Shown piece after piece: positions 33,311-44,558 of a stretch of 64,000 nt of DNA (position 1 is its first letter; each line of letters starts with the position of its first letter). Both the position numbers and the translations under genes were made by a program. This stretch comes from Collybia mongolica (Eukaryota; Basidiomycota; Agaricomycetes; Agaricales; Clitocybaceae), in contig JAAXNY010000024.1 in assembly GCA_013420905.1 (NCBI GenBank), positions 62,001-126,000 on the forward strand. Direction: 5' to 3'. The notes under the pieces are model-generated. The model was not told where the DNA came from. It searched no databases and saw nothing but the letters and a program-made list of their open reading frames with translations.

Positions 33311-35375
33311 CAATCCCACAGATCTGCAGTGACGACCACGGAGCCCCGACTGACGCTGCTCACCTCTTCTCTGTGTGCTACCTTGCATAGCTCATACTGA
33401 CGAAAACATGGACGTGCACGGTGGTGAGTGTGCCTTTGAGGTCCGCCCCTCAATCCGACATATATTCGTCGACGTCGGTACCGAGGCTGTAGAGTGCCAC
33501 GATCGATCCCTAATTCTAAAGTATAGCACATGATTGCAGCTTCAAATGAAGATTCTCCACTCGCGTACACCACACTATGAAAATCGGGGGAAGCAAATAC
33601 TGGTTCAACGAATCGCCGGACTATAGGTGAATCCCCGCCGCCTTGTCAGGTATCGTTAACCTATTCATACCTAAAGCGTCTCCTAAGCCTATCCAAACTG
33701 AACGCCACAAAACACCGCACTCAAAAAACGAACCCACAACAGCACCTCCTGCATCTCGTGCGTAGTATTTGTTGTGCTAAACGACTACACCACAAAGGTC
33801 CCGATTTCGCAGATTGACTGGAAGACGCTATTCCCAAGGTGGAATGACATCTCCAGGTGGTGGAACCTCTTCGTTCGTCACTGCGATGCTTCTTCGCTAA
33901 GCATCTGAGGCGTACTTTCTGTGGCCCGAGGGTCACCATCACTAGGGAAAACAATGGTGAGCGGGTGTACATTTCTCACCGGGGAGTTGAATCCGGTACT
34001 CACCTGCATCCGACTTTTTATATCGACGCACTACATGGTCACCTATTTTTACGGTCTGTGGAACGAGGTGTTATGTTATCGCACACTCCCTTAATACGGG
34101 TCAACAGCTTGAGGACGGAATACCATCAGGGCGCGCCTTCATAACATGAATGAATAAAGAATTATTACTCACCAGTACATTTCCTCTACAAAACCCAAAC
34201 CCACACGAAACGCCAGATGTAATGTGCCATTAATCCACCAGCGGAGGGTGATAGATCGCACGCGTATGGGGGATAACAAAAGCTGACACGGGTAACACGC
34301 GGCCAAACATGATAAATAGGGTATGGGCGATGACGAATGAAGTTCGTCCATGTGGATCCCAGGAAATCACGCCCCGAGGACACTGGCTTAATCGAACGCG
34401 CCATGCGAGCAGATGTGCGAGAAGTACCTAATACCATTCTCGTGAGTGAGTGATTTGATTGTGGGGTATGGCTGCGTGGGTAGTGAGTAAGTCTCTGGCG
34501 ACATTCTAGCATTGTTAGTTTGTGGGAATATTGATTATTGAGAGTGGCAACGGGCACACTCCACGCTCCCAACCTCCCAGCCTCCAGTTTCAAGGTAGGG
34601 GTATTTTAAAGGCACTGCATACTCCGTATCCTAGGTTGATGGCAGGCGGTATGCGCGCGTGAATGTGGGTAATAACGAAAATATAAATTGTGTGGAATCC
34701 CACATGCGTGGTGGGATATGTGAGCAGTCTCTTGGTTAGAAAACGGTCAGTTCGCAAATGATCGATAGAGTATGGAAACGCGCCGTAAATGATCCAATCA
34801 TTCCATATGTCGCATCTACAGCCCTGGACTCTGTAGTGGTGATGTCCTGTGTCGAGACTTGTGAAGGCGAGGGGCATGAGCAGGTGGGGTATTGGTTGTA
34901 ATCCAAGGGTAACCAGGAATGGCGACAGAATGAGATGGGGAAAAGTAATTCATGAAGCACCAGAAAGATGCTTGGGTACGTACTGGTATACTCACAACGA
35001 ATAATCTAACCCTAACCAATTTCTTCCTTCCTCACCCAATCCACTTGAAGACCTCACACCCGCAGATTGACATTCCACCCAACCCCTTATTCGAGAGATA
35101 GAAGACTATAGGTGTCACCATCTCTGTTAGAGAATCAGCGTTGAGATTCCGATTTCCGACTCTGGTGAGGTGTGTTACATAAACCATTACACCGCCGAGG
35201 ATCATTAATACTTTGTTATATGAATACGACATGTAAGGCTTGGCAGTGTTACCATACCTCCTGTAGAGTCATTGGATATAATCCCTTTACCTAACTGTGC
35301 TCACCTCTAAAACCTACCCTACCCTTCCGCAATCATGAACAAAAACCAAAAATGTGGGGCGTCTGGGGGGTATAC
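33311..35375. other. No gene recognised
   Basis: Open frames of up to 135 codons (34593-34186, minus) show no motif and no consistent splice links. A partial tRNA-like 5' half is recognisable on the minus strand ending near 35202 (TCCTCGGCGGTGTAATGG). Confidence 0.45.
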
Positions 35376-35465
35376 TCCTCGGCCGGGAATCGAACCCGGA
35401 ACTCGCCAACAAATGGCTTCCATTCCTTTTGTTGACGCGTGTTAAACTATTACACCACCAAAGGA
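35376..35465 (-). repeat. tRNA-like element with 9-bp anticodon arm
   Basis: On the minus strand it has a TCCTTTGGTGGTGTAATAG start, a T-arm CCGGGTTCGATTCCCGG and a CCGAGGA end. The anticodon region is GTCAACAAA pairing with TTTGTTGGC (9 bp, one G-T) around a 14-nt loop. U33 is missing. Its flanks match those of the element at 31541 on both sides (GGGGCGTCTGGGGGG.TA; TTGGAGATC), so the two are copies of a longer repeat. Confidence 0.6.
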
Positions 35466-36918
35466 CTTACTAAATGGCAAATTTTGGAGATCACTAGCCG
35501 CGCAAAGTTTGGTTTGGCTTAGCTCTTTTGTTTGATCTCTCACCTCCAACCTCTCTTGTCATGTACGTGCCGCACCGAATAGAAATACGGTGCGGCATTC
35601 ATCAGACTAAATCTGCCTCCTCCAGATCGGCCCGTCCTCTTTGAAACCAACCATGACAGAGGTAAATTGGTCCCTCCTCTGCCTGCCCTCATCAACAATG
35701 TGAGGCAGCTTCATACAGGCTTTTCGAAACCCTAAACCCACCAGGACATTCTCAGTCGCCATTAGTCACCTCTCCCTCCGATTCGGCTCTATCTGATCAA
35801 ACAGGTCACGATCGCTTTCTTTGTTCAAAGGTGATACAGCCAAAAAAAACAACAAGATAATATGTAACGATACACATAGTTTCTTTACCGTTCGCATCTT
35901 CAGATGTACGCACGATATATTTTTAGATCATCCCTCTAACATGTTCAGTATGCAAAAATAGTGAGCCCACCCAAAATAAGATGGTGGCTTTCTTCGATCA
36001 TTGTGGGTTCGCATTCCTAGGTTCTATTGATAACTAATATTATAGCAGGCTTTCGTTGTATTAGGCCATTTTTGCTTTGGAGTCGGTGAGCCCGTTCCAA
36101 GTACATTGAAATTACCTGTCTAATGTCCGGCTATTACAGAAACCGTTGCGCTTTTGTAGGTCTTGCACCATGACGCATTATCGATCTTTCTTGATTGGAT
36201 ATAAAAGGTTCATCAAGAAGCAGTTGAAATAACTTCTAGAGATAACCGTGCGTTTACAAGCTTGGGATTTTAACCAAATTAACGAATAGAGCCACAGTTT
36301 ATTGCTGCAATACCATTCGCGGCCCTTCCCACTCTGTCTGATATATTCATTGCCATTGCCTTGTGTGTTTTACTCCATGGCAGCTGTACGGGCTTCAGAA
36401 GGTAATATTAATCTTTAATTAAAACTCATCAGGGTGACCGGGGTATTTTTAGTACAAACACAATGGTCACTACGCTAATAATCTATGCCATTAATCAATG
36501 CTTACTCACATCGTAGGTTCTCCCACTTTACTAAGAATCAACCTGTCGGTGTTCGTTAACGTTCATTACTTATCCTCTCCTTAGGGTCGTTGGGGTGGCT
36601 GAGGTCATAGTAGTGCGTTTGGTATACACCTGGGGAAAAGAGGACTTATATTCCTCCTACAATATGCGGTTTCCCCAGTGGAGTAGTGGACGGGCCACTC
36701 CTCCCGACGATCACATGACTTCGAGACCCTGTTTAGGTCAGCGTATGCCTGCAGGAGATATCGTAGATCAGGACATCTCATCTGGAGAAAGACACAACAT
36801 TACTAGCATTGGCTCAGAGATGCTTTGGGCTACTAGACCACCAGATTGTTGCTGAAGGTACTTGCATAAGTCTATGCAAACAGCTTGAGAAAAAGATTGG
36901 TTTGACTAATCCGACAAG
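35466..36918. other. No gene recognised
   Basis: AT-rich, stop-rich sequence. No frame over 90 codons and no motif. Confidence 0.5.
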
Positions 36919-37018
36919 TCCTCGTCTGGGAATCGAACCCAGGACTTACCAGGCACGTAGTTGCTGTCCAGGCTGTACTACATGGCTGATGCGTGTTATA
37001 CCCCTACACCAACGAGGA
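36919..37018 (-). repeat. tRNA-like element heading repeat R3
   Basis: The acceptor TCCTCGT pairs perfectly with ACGAGGA, the D-arm is GTGT..ACAC, and the T-arm is CTGGGTTCGATTCCCAG. The anticodon arm is extended: ATCAG/CTGGT (5 bp), one C-C mismatch, then CATGTAG/CTACGTG (7 bp) around a 17-nt loop. It lacks U33. Confidence 0.65.
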
Positions 37019-37745
37019 ATACGCACATATATCCTTCCTCTACATGTACGCCCCCCTCATTCCTGCCCAAAACCACACGATACGCGTAACAAGAAGGGGG
37101 CTATCAGTCCGTCGTACGGAGTTCTGCGAGGCGTTGGACAATAGGAGCGTTAAGATGCGTAATGTGAAAGTGATGTTAGTTGCAGGGGGCATGCGTCTGA
37201 TACAATTTTAGATACAGTGACCATTAATAAATGTATGAGAAGCCGTCAGTCTGGGATCGCACCTGAGAGTCATCGAAAACACCCCATATACTCTATACAT
37301 TTCTAGCCATAAATCGCACGACCCCACCATAAATTCCATTATCACAACTCATAATGCGCCGCACGAGGTAAGGCTTAAAGCTTGAACCATAAACGAGAAG
37401 GGTGAAGGTGGAAGAGGCAGTACACACAAGTGACTCGATGCTGGGTGGGGGAAGGGAGGTTATGGGTTCGATGACAGCAGTTTGAGACGTACTGGTTGCT
37501 AAAATCACAAATGACCGTTGGGCACTGGGGAACTTTGTGTATTGACTGTCATGTGCTGGTACTACGCGATACTACGAAGGGCCTACTGCAGGTTACGCCC
37601 ACGGAATGGCCTATGGGTAAGGTGGTAAGGTGGAGGTTCAGGCGTCCAGTGTAGAGCGTAGAGGTCATTTGAAGGCGCGATTGTTCGTGTTACATAAGTA
37701 TGAACCACGTGATGACGTGTCCGATTTCATTGTCCTTGTTTGCCC
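36919..37745 (+). repeat. Composite tRNA-headed repeat, copy R3 (most complete)
   Basis: The order is a tRNA-like head (36919-37018), CCCCCCTCATTCCTGCCCAAA (about 37051), GCGAGGCGTTGGACAATAG (about 37123), CCTGAGAGTCATCGAAAACACC (about 37262), the core (37313-37517) and TGACGTGTCCGATTTCATTG (about 37713). All blocks seen in R1 and R2 are present here, so the full element is at least ~830 bp. Confidence 0.7.
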
Positions 37746-38877
37746 AGGACCAGGCCGACATTGGAGAAAGACGATCAATTTTCGGATTTATAAATAGGTG
37801 AACGCTAATATGGACGTCTGAAGTGCAGATGCACGGTTCCGAATTTGATTCCTATCAGATACTATGTGACAGTTTGTACTTTTACACGCCTAACCTATGC
37901 AGAGTTCTAAATTATGTGAATGCAAAGCGAATGCGAATATTGCGTACTCACTGAAAACAGGTTTAAAAATAGCACTCAAGAACCACCGGAGGAAGTGCTA
38001 ATGGATCCTCGGGATCTTAGTATGAGATGAGGATCAACAATTAGCGCAAAACGTTGTTAACGTTATGAAGAATTGCCGCCCACAGCGCATCCGGGGAACT
38101 AAACCCAGAACTCATTAGCCACAACATACTAACGTTCAACTAGGATGAAGTGAAACAGTAATAACTAGTTTGGCAACCAATTTCCTTTCGGGATTTAACT
38201 GGGTTCACTTTTCTCGAGCTTTCCCTGTTGTGCCCGTGGATAGAAGGGAAGGGAAACGGGAGCGGCATATACGAGATGTGCTCATTATCCGAAAACCAAT
38301 CCAGGCTGATCTTGCCGGCGCGCTCTATGCGAGTACGGCACCAAAAGGTATCTGAAAGAGGCTTGATATGTGGTTCAAAGGAAGAATCCGGGCTGTCACA
38401 CGTAGCCAGGGGCTGTAGAGCTCTCGAAAAATGGACTTCTCGGGTTGCTGTACCACCACGGATAATCCAGCTCAATGCACGTGGATTATTAGTCTTTCCA
38501 CAGAGTCTGTTCTTGGCGTGCGCGTCGGGCTGCACGTAGCATACAGTGATTATTTAATGAATCTAGTGGGTATCCTGTGAGGTATAGCCACGACAAGGCC
38601 CCACTCACATAGTCCCTATGAGTGTGTGATGGAAACAATTGTCAATTGTTTCGACTCTGGCCCCAGGTCAAGGAGGTCAATCCCGACGGTCTGGTGAACT
38701 TCAAAACACATGTCAAAACATTCGCTCAATATATTCACAATACAATAGTACTACTCGACTATTCCTTCCATTTTTTTATGATTTTCTCTTTTTTTCCTTC
38801 CTTGAACCCTTCTGTAAACACTCTCGGTGATACCCAATCCGCTTTACCCGACTAATGCAGGTGCGCCTCACAATAAA
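37746..38877. other. No gene recognised; one perfect palindrome
   Basis: A 131-codon minus-strand frame (38535-38140) has no recognised motif. GAAACAATTG-T-CAATTGTTTC at 38632-38652 is a perfect 10-bp inverted repeat with a 1-nt spacer. Confidence 0.5.
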
Positions 38878-39411
38878 TCAGGCGCACTGGGGAAGCGTAC
38901 CTGCAAAAATAGCATTTAATGAGGGGACTTCTAATGCCTGGATGCATTACTTACCAGGGCATGGAAGACTGACGAGAGTGTCAGACACGAAGCACGGAAC
39001 GCCATTGACGGTGGTCCTATCCCAGATGCTTAAAAATGCCTATCAGTATATAATCCTCAACATATGTGCAAAGCCACCTACGTTACTCCGTCGACTGACG
39101 CGCCTGATTTCCAGCAAGTGAAGGTGAGGCTCTACAATAAAAAGAAATGGGGAACAGAACGCCATTTAGGACTCTTCGACACAGATATATAAAGAGAGTG
39201 GCATGTAACATACACGTCCAACGCCAAAGGTGCCGATGATATCGGCAGATAAGCTGGGTGTGCGCCTGCAGCGCGCGCCATCAGATGTGATGGTGCACGT
39301 AGCTCTCTTCTGCAGATCATTCGCGTTTGGGTTCGCCTCGGCAACCGGGTTCGCGAGAACGGAGATGGAGGAGAGGATGAGAGTGACAAGGGATGCTGAG
39401 ATGAGTTTCAT
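38878..39411 (-). CDS. Small secreted SH3-like (SH3b-type) protein, 110 aa (4 exons)
   Basis: Exons are 39411-39214, 39131-39082, 39016-38955 and 38900-38878, with GTATGT, GTAGGT and GTAAGT donors and frame-consistent joins. Residues 1-20 form a signal peptide (hydrophobic core LVTLILSSISVLA). A short spacer ending in Lys-Arg (about 35-36) looks like a Kex2 site. The mature part starts TCTITSDGARCRRTPSLSADIIGTF, the fold start typical of bacterial-type SH3 domains, and then carries FTCW, GVPCF and a terminal PCPG..PQC, giving an even set of cysteines. Such small secreted SH3-like proteins are common in fungi; the ligand is unknown. Confidence 0.75.
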
Positions 39412-41054
39412 TGCGAATTTGATGTATCCGAGTTATTGTGTAGAGTTCTTGTTCTCTCTTGATTTCCTAGATCATGCTTATATAGGCATTTCGGGGAGGA
39501 AGGAAGCCCCGGAAGTGCTGGTATCTGTAGCTTAATGACAAGGATCGACGCGTGCAGCGCTCAACGTACGGCGGAATCGTTTTGAAATGGGGAGAGTTTT
39601 CGGGGAGTGGTACTCATAACAAGGCAGCGTGAGTCGATGGTGGCGTGGAGTGGCGGACAGGCTGCGGTTTACGTTGTATGAGCACGGGACAATGAAAAAA
39701 GCTTCAAATGGCTAGAGGTATACAACACGTTCGGAATTCAGAATTGAGCTATAGTTATTAGCCTATTTCGTTGGATATCCACTATCATTTTTGTGTTAAA
39801 TGATTTCAGGAGTCAACGTGACCGTTATGGTGCCACACTCGTTGCTGAATACAGAGAAAATATAGCTGAAGGAATGCCAGTCAGTGCAATATTAGCAGGA
39901 GGTTTATGCCAATATTAGATATATATTTTTAAGTCGGATCATACCGACAACTGATCTCCTAGAGTAGACACTTTTAGTCTCTGATGCACAATACGTCACC
40001 ATCATGCTGATTAGTTGGCTATAGAGCGCCTCAAGGAACCTGCCTGCTCACCGTGACTTGGCAAGGGGACCGAGGTAGATGATCATTCTGAGTTTACAAA
40101 TAGGTGAACTCGAATGTCCGAAATGATGTATGTTTTTGTTATATGTAGATTCTTATCATGAAACGTTGTGGCGGTGGGTGCTCTGGCACGCCCTGCGAAG
40201 TTGGAGTATATTATACGGATGTTTGTGGATTATGTGGCGCTGGTTTGAGCGCGCGGTACGGCATGGATTTTCGATGCTTCGTATGAAACGAAGATCCACA
40301 ATGCGTGTGAGATACTATCTGATAAACGCGTACTACTATGCATCTGGAATAACGCCAGTAAGGAAGAGCTCGGATTTCAAAAGATGTTCTATCATATCAG
40401 TGAGGCATGAGTTTCAGATCGAGTTTAGATAACTTACACGAGGCTTGCCAAAGCAGCATATGTTTAGAGATACATACCCTTTGGCAAAGTGCGCGTGCAT
40501 TATCTTATATTTTTATACCTGACATTCGCAGCGCGACACTATTCGGGTTTCTCGGTCGAAATTCAGTCCATGATTATCCTGAGGGACCAGTCTGTGTTCG
40601 CGCCCTCATCGACACAACCCAGGACAAGTTGGGACATAATATGAGCGCTCCAAGAGGGTGGACGGGCACATCGTGGTCCTCCATCAGGCCTAGGGTAAAT
40701 ATGTCCAATCTACCCTGGTGCATAATCATTGTATATGTTTTTCAACATATATATCCCCTGGTCGTGTAATATTGCTCCGTAGATATATAGGAGGTGCTGT
40801 GGTGCCCGAGCAGAGACAGCACCAGGTTGATTTGTTTAAAAAACTTGAGAGCGCGCTCGAATTGTTTGTAGCCCAGAGCGTCGAAAATGACGAGCCAGTG
40901 GTTAGTATCGACCTCCCGCCTGCTCGTACTGCCCCGACCGGCGGATACGGGTGTTATGCGCCGTACTAACCCTCCTGCCACTCTGACCTCTCATGATCTA
41001 AGCCTGCGAAGCAACATTACAAGTGCCTAATAAAACCTACTTAGAAACATCATG
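39412..41054. other. No confident gene
   Basis: A small Cys-rich frame (40158-40286) is listed separately. Other frames, such as 40407-40769 (+), have no motif. Confidence 0.45.
40158..40286 (+). CDS. Possible small Cys-rich peptide (42 aa)
   Basis: The ATG-started frame encodes six cysteines at residues 4, 8, 13, 23, 26 and 40 in a Gly/Tyr-rich context. There is no signal peptide within the frame itself; a preceding exon could supply one. It may be chance in non-coding DNA. Confidence 0.2.
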   Translation: MKRCGGGCSGTPCEVGVYYTDVCGLCGAGLSARYGMDFRCFV

Positions 41055-41142
41055 TCCTCGTTAGCGCAAGGGCTTAATAAGCGTAGAGTACGGCAAGGAG
41101 TATAACTTGTCTTAGTGGCTGGGTTCGATCCCCAGACGAGGA
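41055..41142 (+). repeat. tRNA-like element, plus strand
   Basis: The acceptor TCCTCGT pairs with ACGAGGA, box A is TAGCGCAAGGGC, and the T-arm CTGGG-TTCGATC-CCCAG is intact. The central ~35 nt do not form a standard anticodon arm. Acceptor and T-arm match the minus-strand elements at 36.9 kb. Confidence 0.6.
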
Positions 41143-44077
41143 AATGCAAAGGTGTGAACACACATATTTCAAGCAAACACTTTGCTTGATGCTGGTTTGA
41201 TTCCGCGAGTATTCGTTCGGTTGATGGGGCTTGATAGTCATCTGCTGATACCCCCCGGGCCCTGCGCAGGGGATCAAATTATCTACGATTTTCTAAGTAT
41301 GTATGTATGTACTGCACGCAACTATCGGCACAGAACGCTGTCTCGGTAACTAAGCTTGGATAGTGTTGACATATTATTATAGTGCGTTAAACTTTACCTT
41401 CTCGAACTGCGGAGGAATAGTGGTAACTGAAAAACCATATCTCGATGTTGAATAAGGTTGGTATTATGAGCATGACTGCGAGTTGGGGTGAGCATTAAAC
41501 TTGCGCTTACTGAACACCCGGGAAGGCCGACCTAGGAAGGTTGAAGGCATATATATGCGCTCGTATAGCCGATTAGAGCATGAAGTTACTTTCCTCTCAC
41601 CTTCCAGGGTAAGTAATACTCTTGGTAATACTCGCGCTCGGGTAGTGTAAAGAATTCGGAGTAATTTGACCTGATATTCACTCAAGACCAGAGCAAAGAG
41701 CTCTGTGAATTGCAGAGCGTGGCTTGTATGCTGGCGAGAGTTCGAGCCTTATATGCACCCTGAAACGTAGTTGAAAAATTGAATGTGGTAGTTTAGCGCT
41801 GGCCCGTGCACTGAGGCACGTGGCGCGCAGGTGGCTGTGCTGCTTGTTTTTTTCAACCAACCACCAAGAAAAAGCCCACTCATGAACGCGATGAACGAGA
41901 GACATATGGATATCTGGCTTCAGAGATAGTGGTGTTTATATGTGTCCCACTTATGCATCTGGTGACTGGTCCAGGTGTGTTGTTTGATAGAATTTGTGCT
42001 GAGTCCCTACATTGAATATTGACGAACTCTTGCGGAATTGGGTTTCTTTCCTCTCTAAGTGAGCGTCTCTACGAGCCTTGGACCCCTGTCCTGGATCAGA
42101 CCAACCTTTCATCTGTCCCCCTTTATCTCAATTCCGCACCCTCCGTAATATCCCGAGGCGTGAATCAAGGGATCCTCACTTCCTGTTCCCTGGGCCACGA
42201 CGCTTAGAACGCAATCGTCCACCCAACAAACTACGAGGTCAAAAATGAGGGCGGAGCTGATAGCTTTGGATTATTTCTCGCCCAACGCCCAGGTTCGCGT
42301 CTACTAGAGCTTGTCTCATCCTCCGTGAATCTATAATCCAGGCGTCTGAATTGGTGGCTTGCAGCTGGACTAATTTATCGCTATAGAATGCTATTTATCG
42401 TAACTGCCCAGCGCCCGTCTAACTTCATGGGCATCTTAACGCTCCATCTCCCTTCCGCATCATGGGACACCTCAAGCTCAATCCGACCACCGGAGGTTCC
42501 AAGTTCGTCGTCACGATCAACTATTCCATCGACCTACGATTCACATTTGTATGCGGCATTCCTTGCAACGGAGATGGCGGTGAACTCTACCGATCGTTGA
42601 TGTGCACGCATTACACAGCCTTTGCTGATTTGTTGGCCTATGTAAGAACGTAAAAATTGGAGGATATTGTCTTTAATTGTCTGTAGAAACAGGCTGGCAC
42701 ATGGAAACGGAGAAACGAGATTTCGTACCGGCTACATATATAATCGCGCGTTAGATGGCACGGAATCACAGTAAGTCGCGTAGTTTCCCTCTGCAGCTCT
42801 GTTCGAAACATGGGATACGGCTCCTTCAACATGGATTGGGAGATAATCGAACGTTCCACTATCCAAATCGTCGACTGCATTCATTACAAAAACCCCCCAA
42901 AACACAACATCGCTCGATATCTTCATGCCGTCCCGGTCCAGGTCTCAAAAAAACTTACTCAGTCCAGGAATCGAATCTGGGATTCACGGGGAAATCGCTC
43001 CAAGTCAATGCGTATCTGGCTGTATCCTAACCTGGAGTACTTATTTACTCAGAGATTATGCGCCATCGTTAGACGACAGATTTTTTGCTACATCCAGATC
43101 CGGAAAAATACAGCGATCTCAGACTGCTCCCTGTTCGTGCAATGTGGCACAAACCGCGGTCCAGAGACGGAGAAATCGAACCGTCTCCTTAATCATAAGA
43201 CTTCGTTCCATATAATTGCTGCTGTATGTCGTCCCTCAGTAAGACGCCTCAAAGTTCTTGAAGTCTCATCGCAAGAGCCGTACATGTCAATGTGAATCAG
43301 GATACATGTAACTATAATATTGGGCTGAAGCACAGTGTGGCTGGGTAGCTCGTTTGCCTATGGGCCGATTCCTGACGGCAAAGAAAGAACAGTGCGCCGT
43401 AAACTTGCGTCGCTCGATTTCGAAATGAAGCTCCAGGTAGTATGCGCAAATCCACGATGTCGGGTACCCGTCATGACTACTTAGGGAACGCCTCGCAGCT
43501 TACGAATTTAGCAGAATTATGGCCCTATTTCATTTTCCAGGAACAACGGAGGGTGTGTTGGAGGAGTCTTCAAGCAGACATGATATTACGGCTTGCATAA
43601 ATTTAAAATTAATAGATATCCAAGCATTACGTCGAGTCGAGAACAAAACTGGGGTACTTAATCTTACGCATCCATCCGGGGGAAACTTGTAGTGCAACCA
43701 TTGGACACAATGTGGCCCAACGCTCTACCCGGATAATTCAAGATTGCCAGGGGCCATGGGTGGGTGCGGAGGCCAAAGCATAGGCCAAAGCGAGTCTGAG
43801 GAGGGCCAACCAAACAAAAGAACTCTTACATAGATAAGGTTCATTTTGAAATTCAAAGAAAATAATCTGTAATTAAGAACAATGTCTTTTTGTTTTTGTC
43901 TGATATTGGAAAATCCAGCTTGGCCATGATCTAAGCGAAGGCCAAGCGAGGCTCTATATAACCACAACCTACCCATTTACTCCTTCTCCCACAACCCATC
44001 CACTCTCTCTCGTCTTCTACACCACCAGAACACTTTGAACACACGACCACAACTGCCCTTATTCTACATCGTCTATC
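41143..44077. other. No gene recognised; a T-arm fragment near 42960
   Basis: About 42961-42985 carries the reverse complement of a tRNA T-arm (CCAGGAATCGAATCTGGGAT), another relic of the tRNA-like family. Frames at 42388-42650 (+) and 42810-43295 (+) are open but have no recognisable family. The last 150 bp are probably the promoter/leader of the next gene. Confidence 0.45.
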
Positions 44078-44558
44078 ATGAACTCTAACAACGCTCAAGC
44101 CGCACCTCCTTGGATCGCACTCGCCAACCAGAAAATAAAGGAGGCACAAGAAAAGATGAGGCAAGACGGAGTAGAGGGAGACGTATTGGAACATGAGCGA
44201 ATTAAGGAGTCGAAGAGGGCGGAAGCTTGGAACCGCGCCAATGCATTACGCTCCTCGTTGGCGAACCCAAACAGACAGGTAGCAGCCTTCCATAACATCC
44301 AGCGCGTTCCCGCTCTTACCACATGTCCAGGAGGTTCTCACTTTCAGTGTCCCAGGGGACATGCCACCTGACGTTCTCCTTGCGACTACGACGTCCGTCC
44401 ATGATATGACTGCGTTCAACCTCGAGCCGGAATTCACGCATTTTTGTGGGGGTGAAATATTGGTTGACATGGGTGAGATCCCGAGTGGCACTGGGCCTTC
44501 GATTGTTGAGGAACCCCATGGAGGGGTCCTTGTTCAGATATTTGCGCCTCAAACGTGA
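44078..44558 (+). CDS. Small conserved protein, paralogue of the gene at 15.8 kb (142 aa, 2 exons)
   Basis: Exon 1 is 44078-44278 and exon 2 is 44331-44558, both phase 0; the intron is 52 bp (GTAGCA donor, CCAG acceptor). The N-terminus is a charged helix (NQKIKEAQEKM, ERIKESKRAEAW) and the second exon has FSVPGDMPPDV, then SVHDMTAFNLEP, GEIPSG and EEPHGGVLVQIFAPQ. The start and intron position equal those of the paralogue at 16556-15848, which shows that the duplication included the gene with its intron. This copy keeps what is probably the original stop. There is no signal peptide or known domain. Confidence 0.75.

Noticed and set aside
34186..34877. Two minus-strand frames of 95-135 codons
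   Set aside because: No motif, no convincing splice junctions, composition like the surrounding non-coding DNA.
43620..43735. tRNA-like sequence on the minus strand (CCGGGTAGAGCGTTGGGCC)
   Set aside because: Box A-like only; no T-loop consensus follows and no acceptor pairing is complete.
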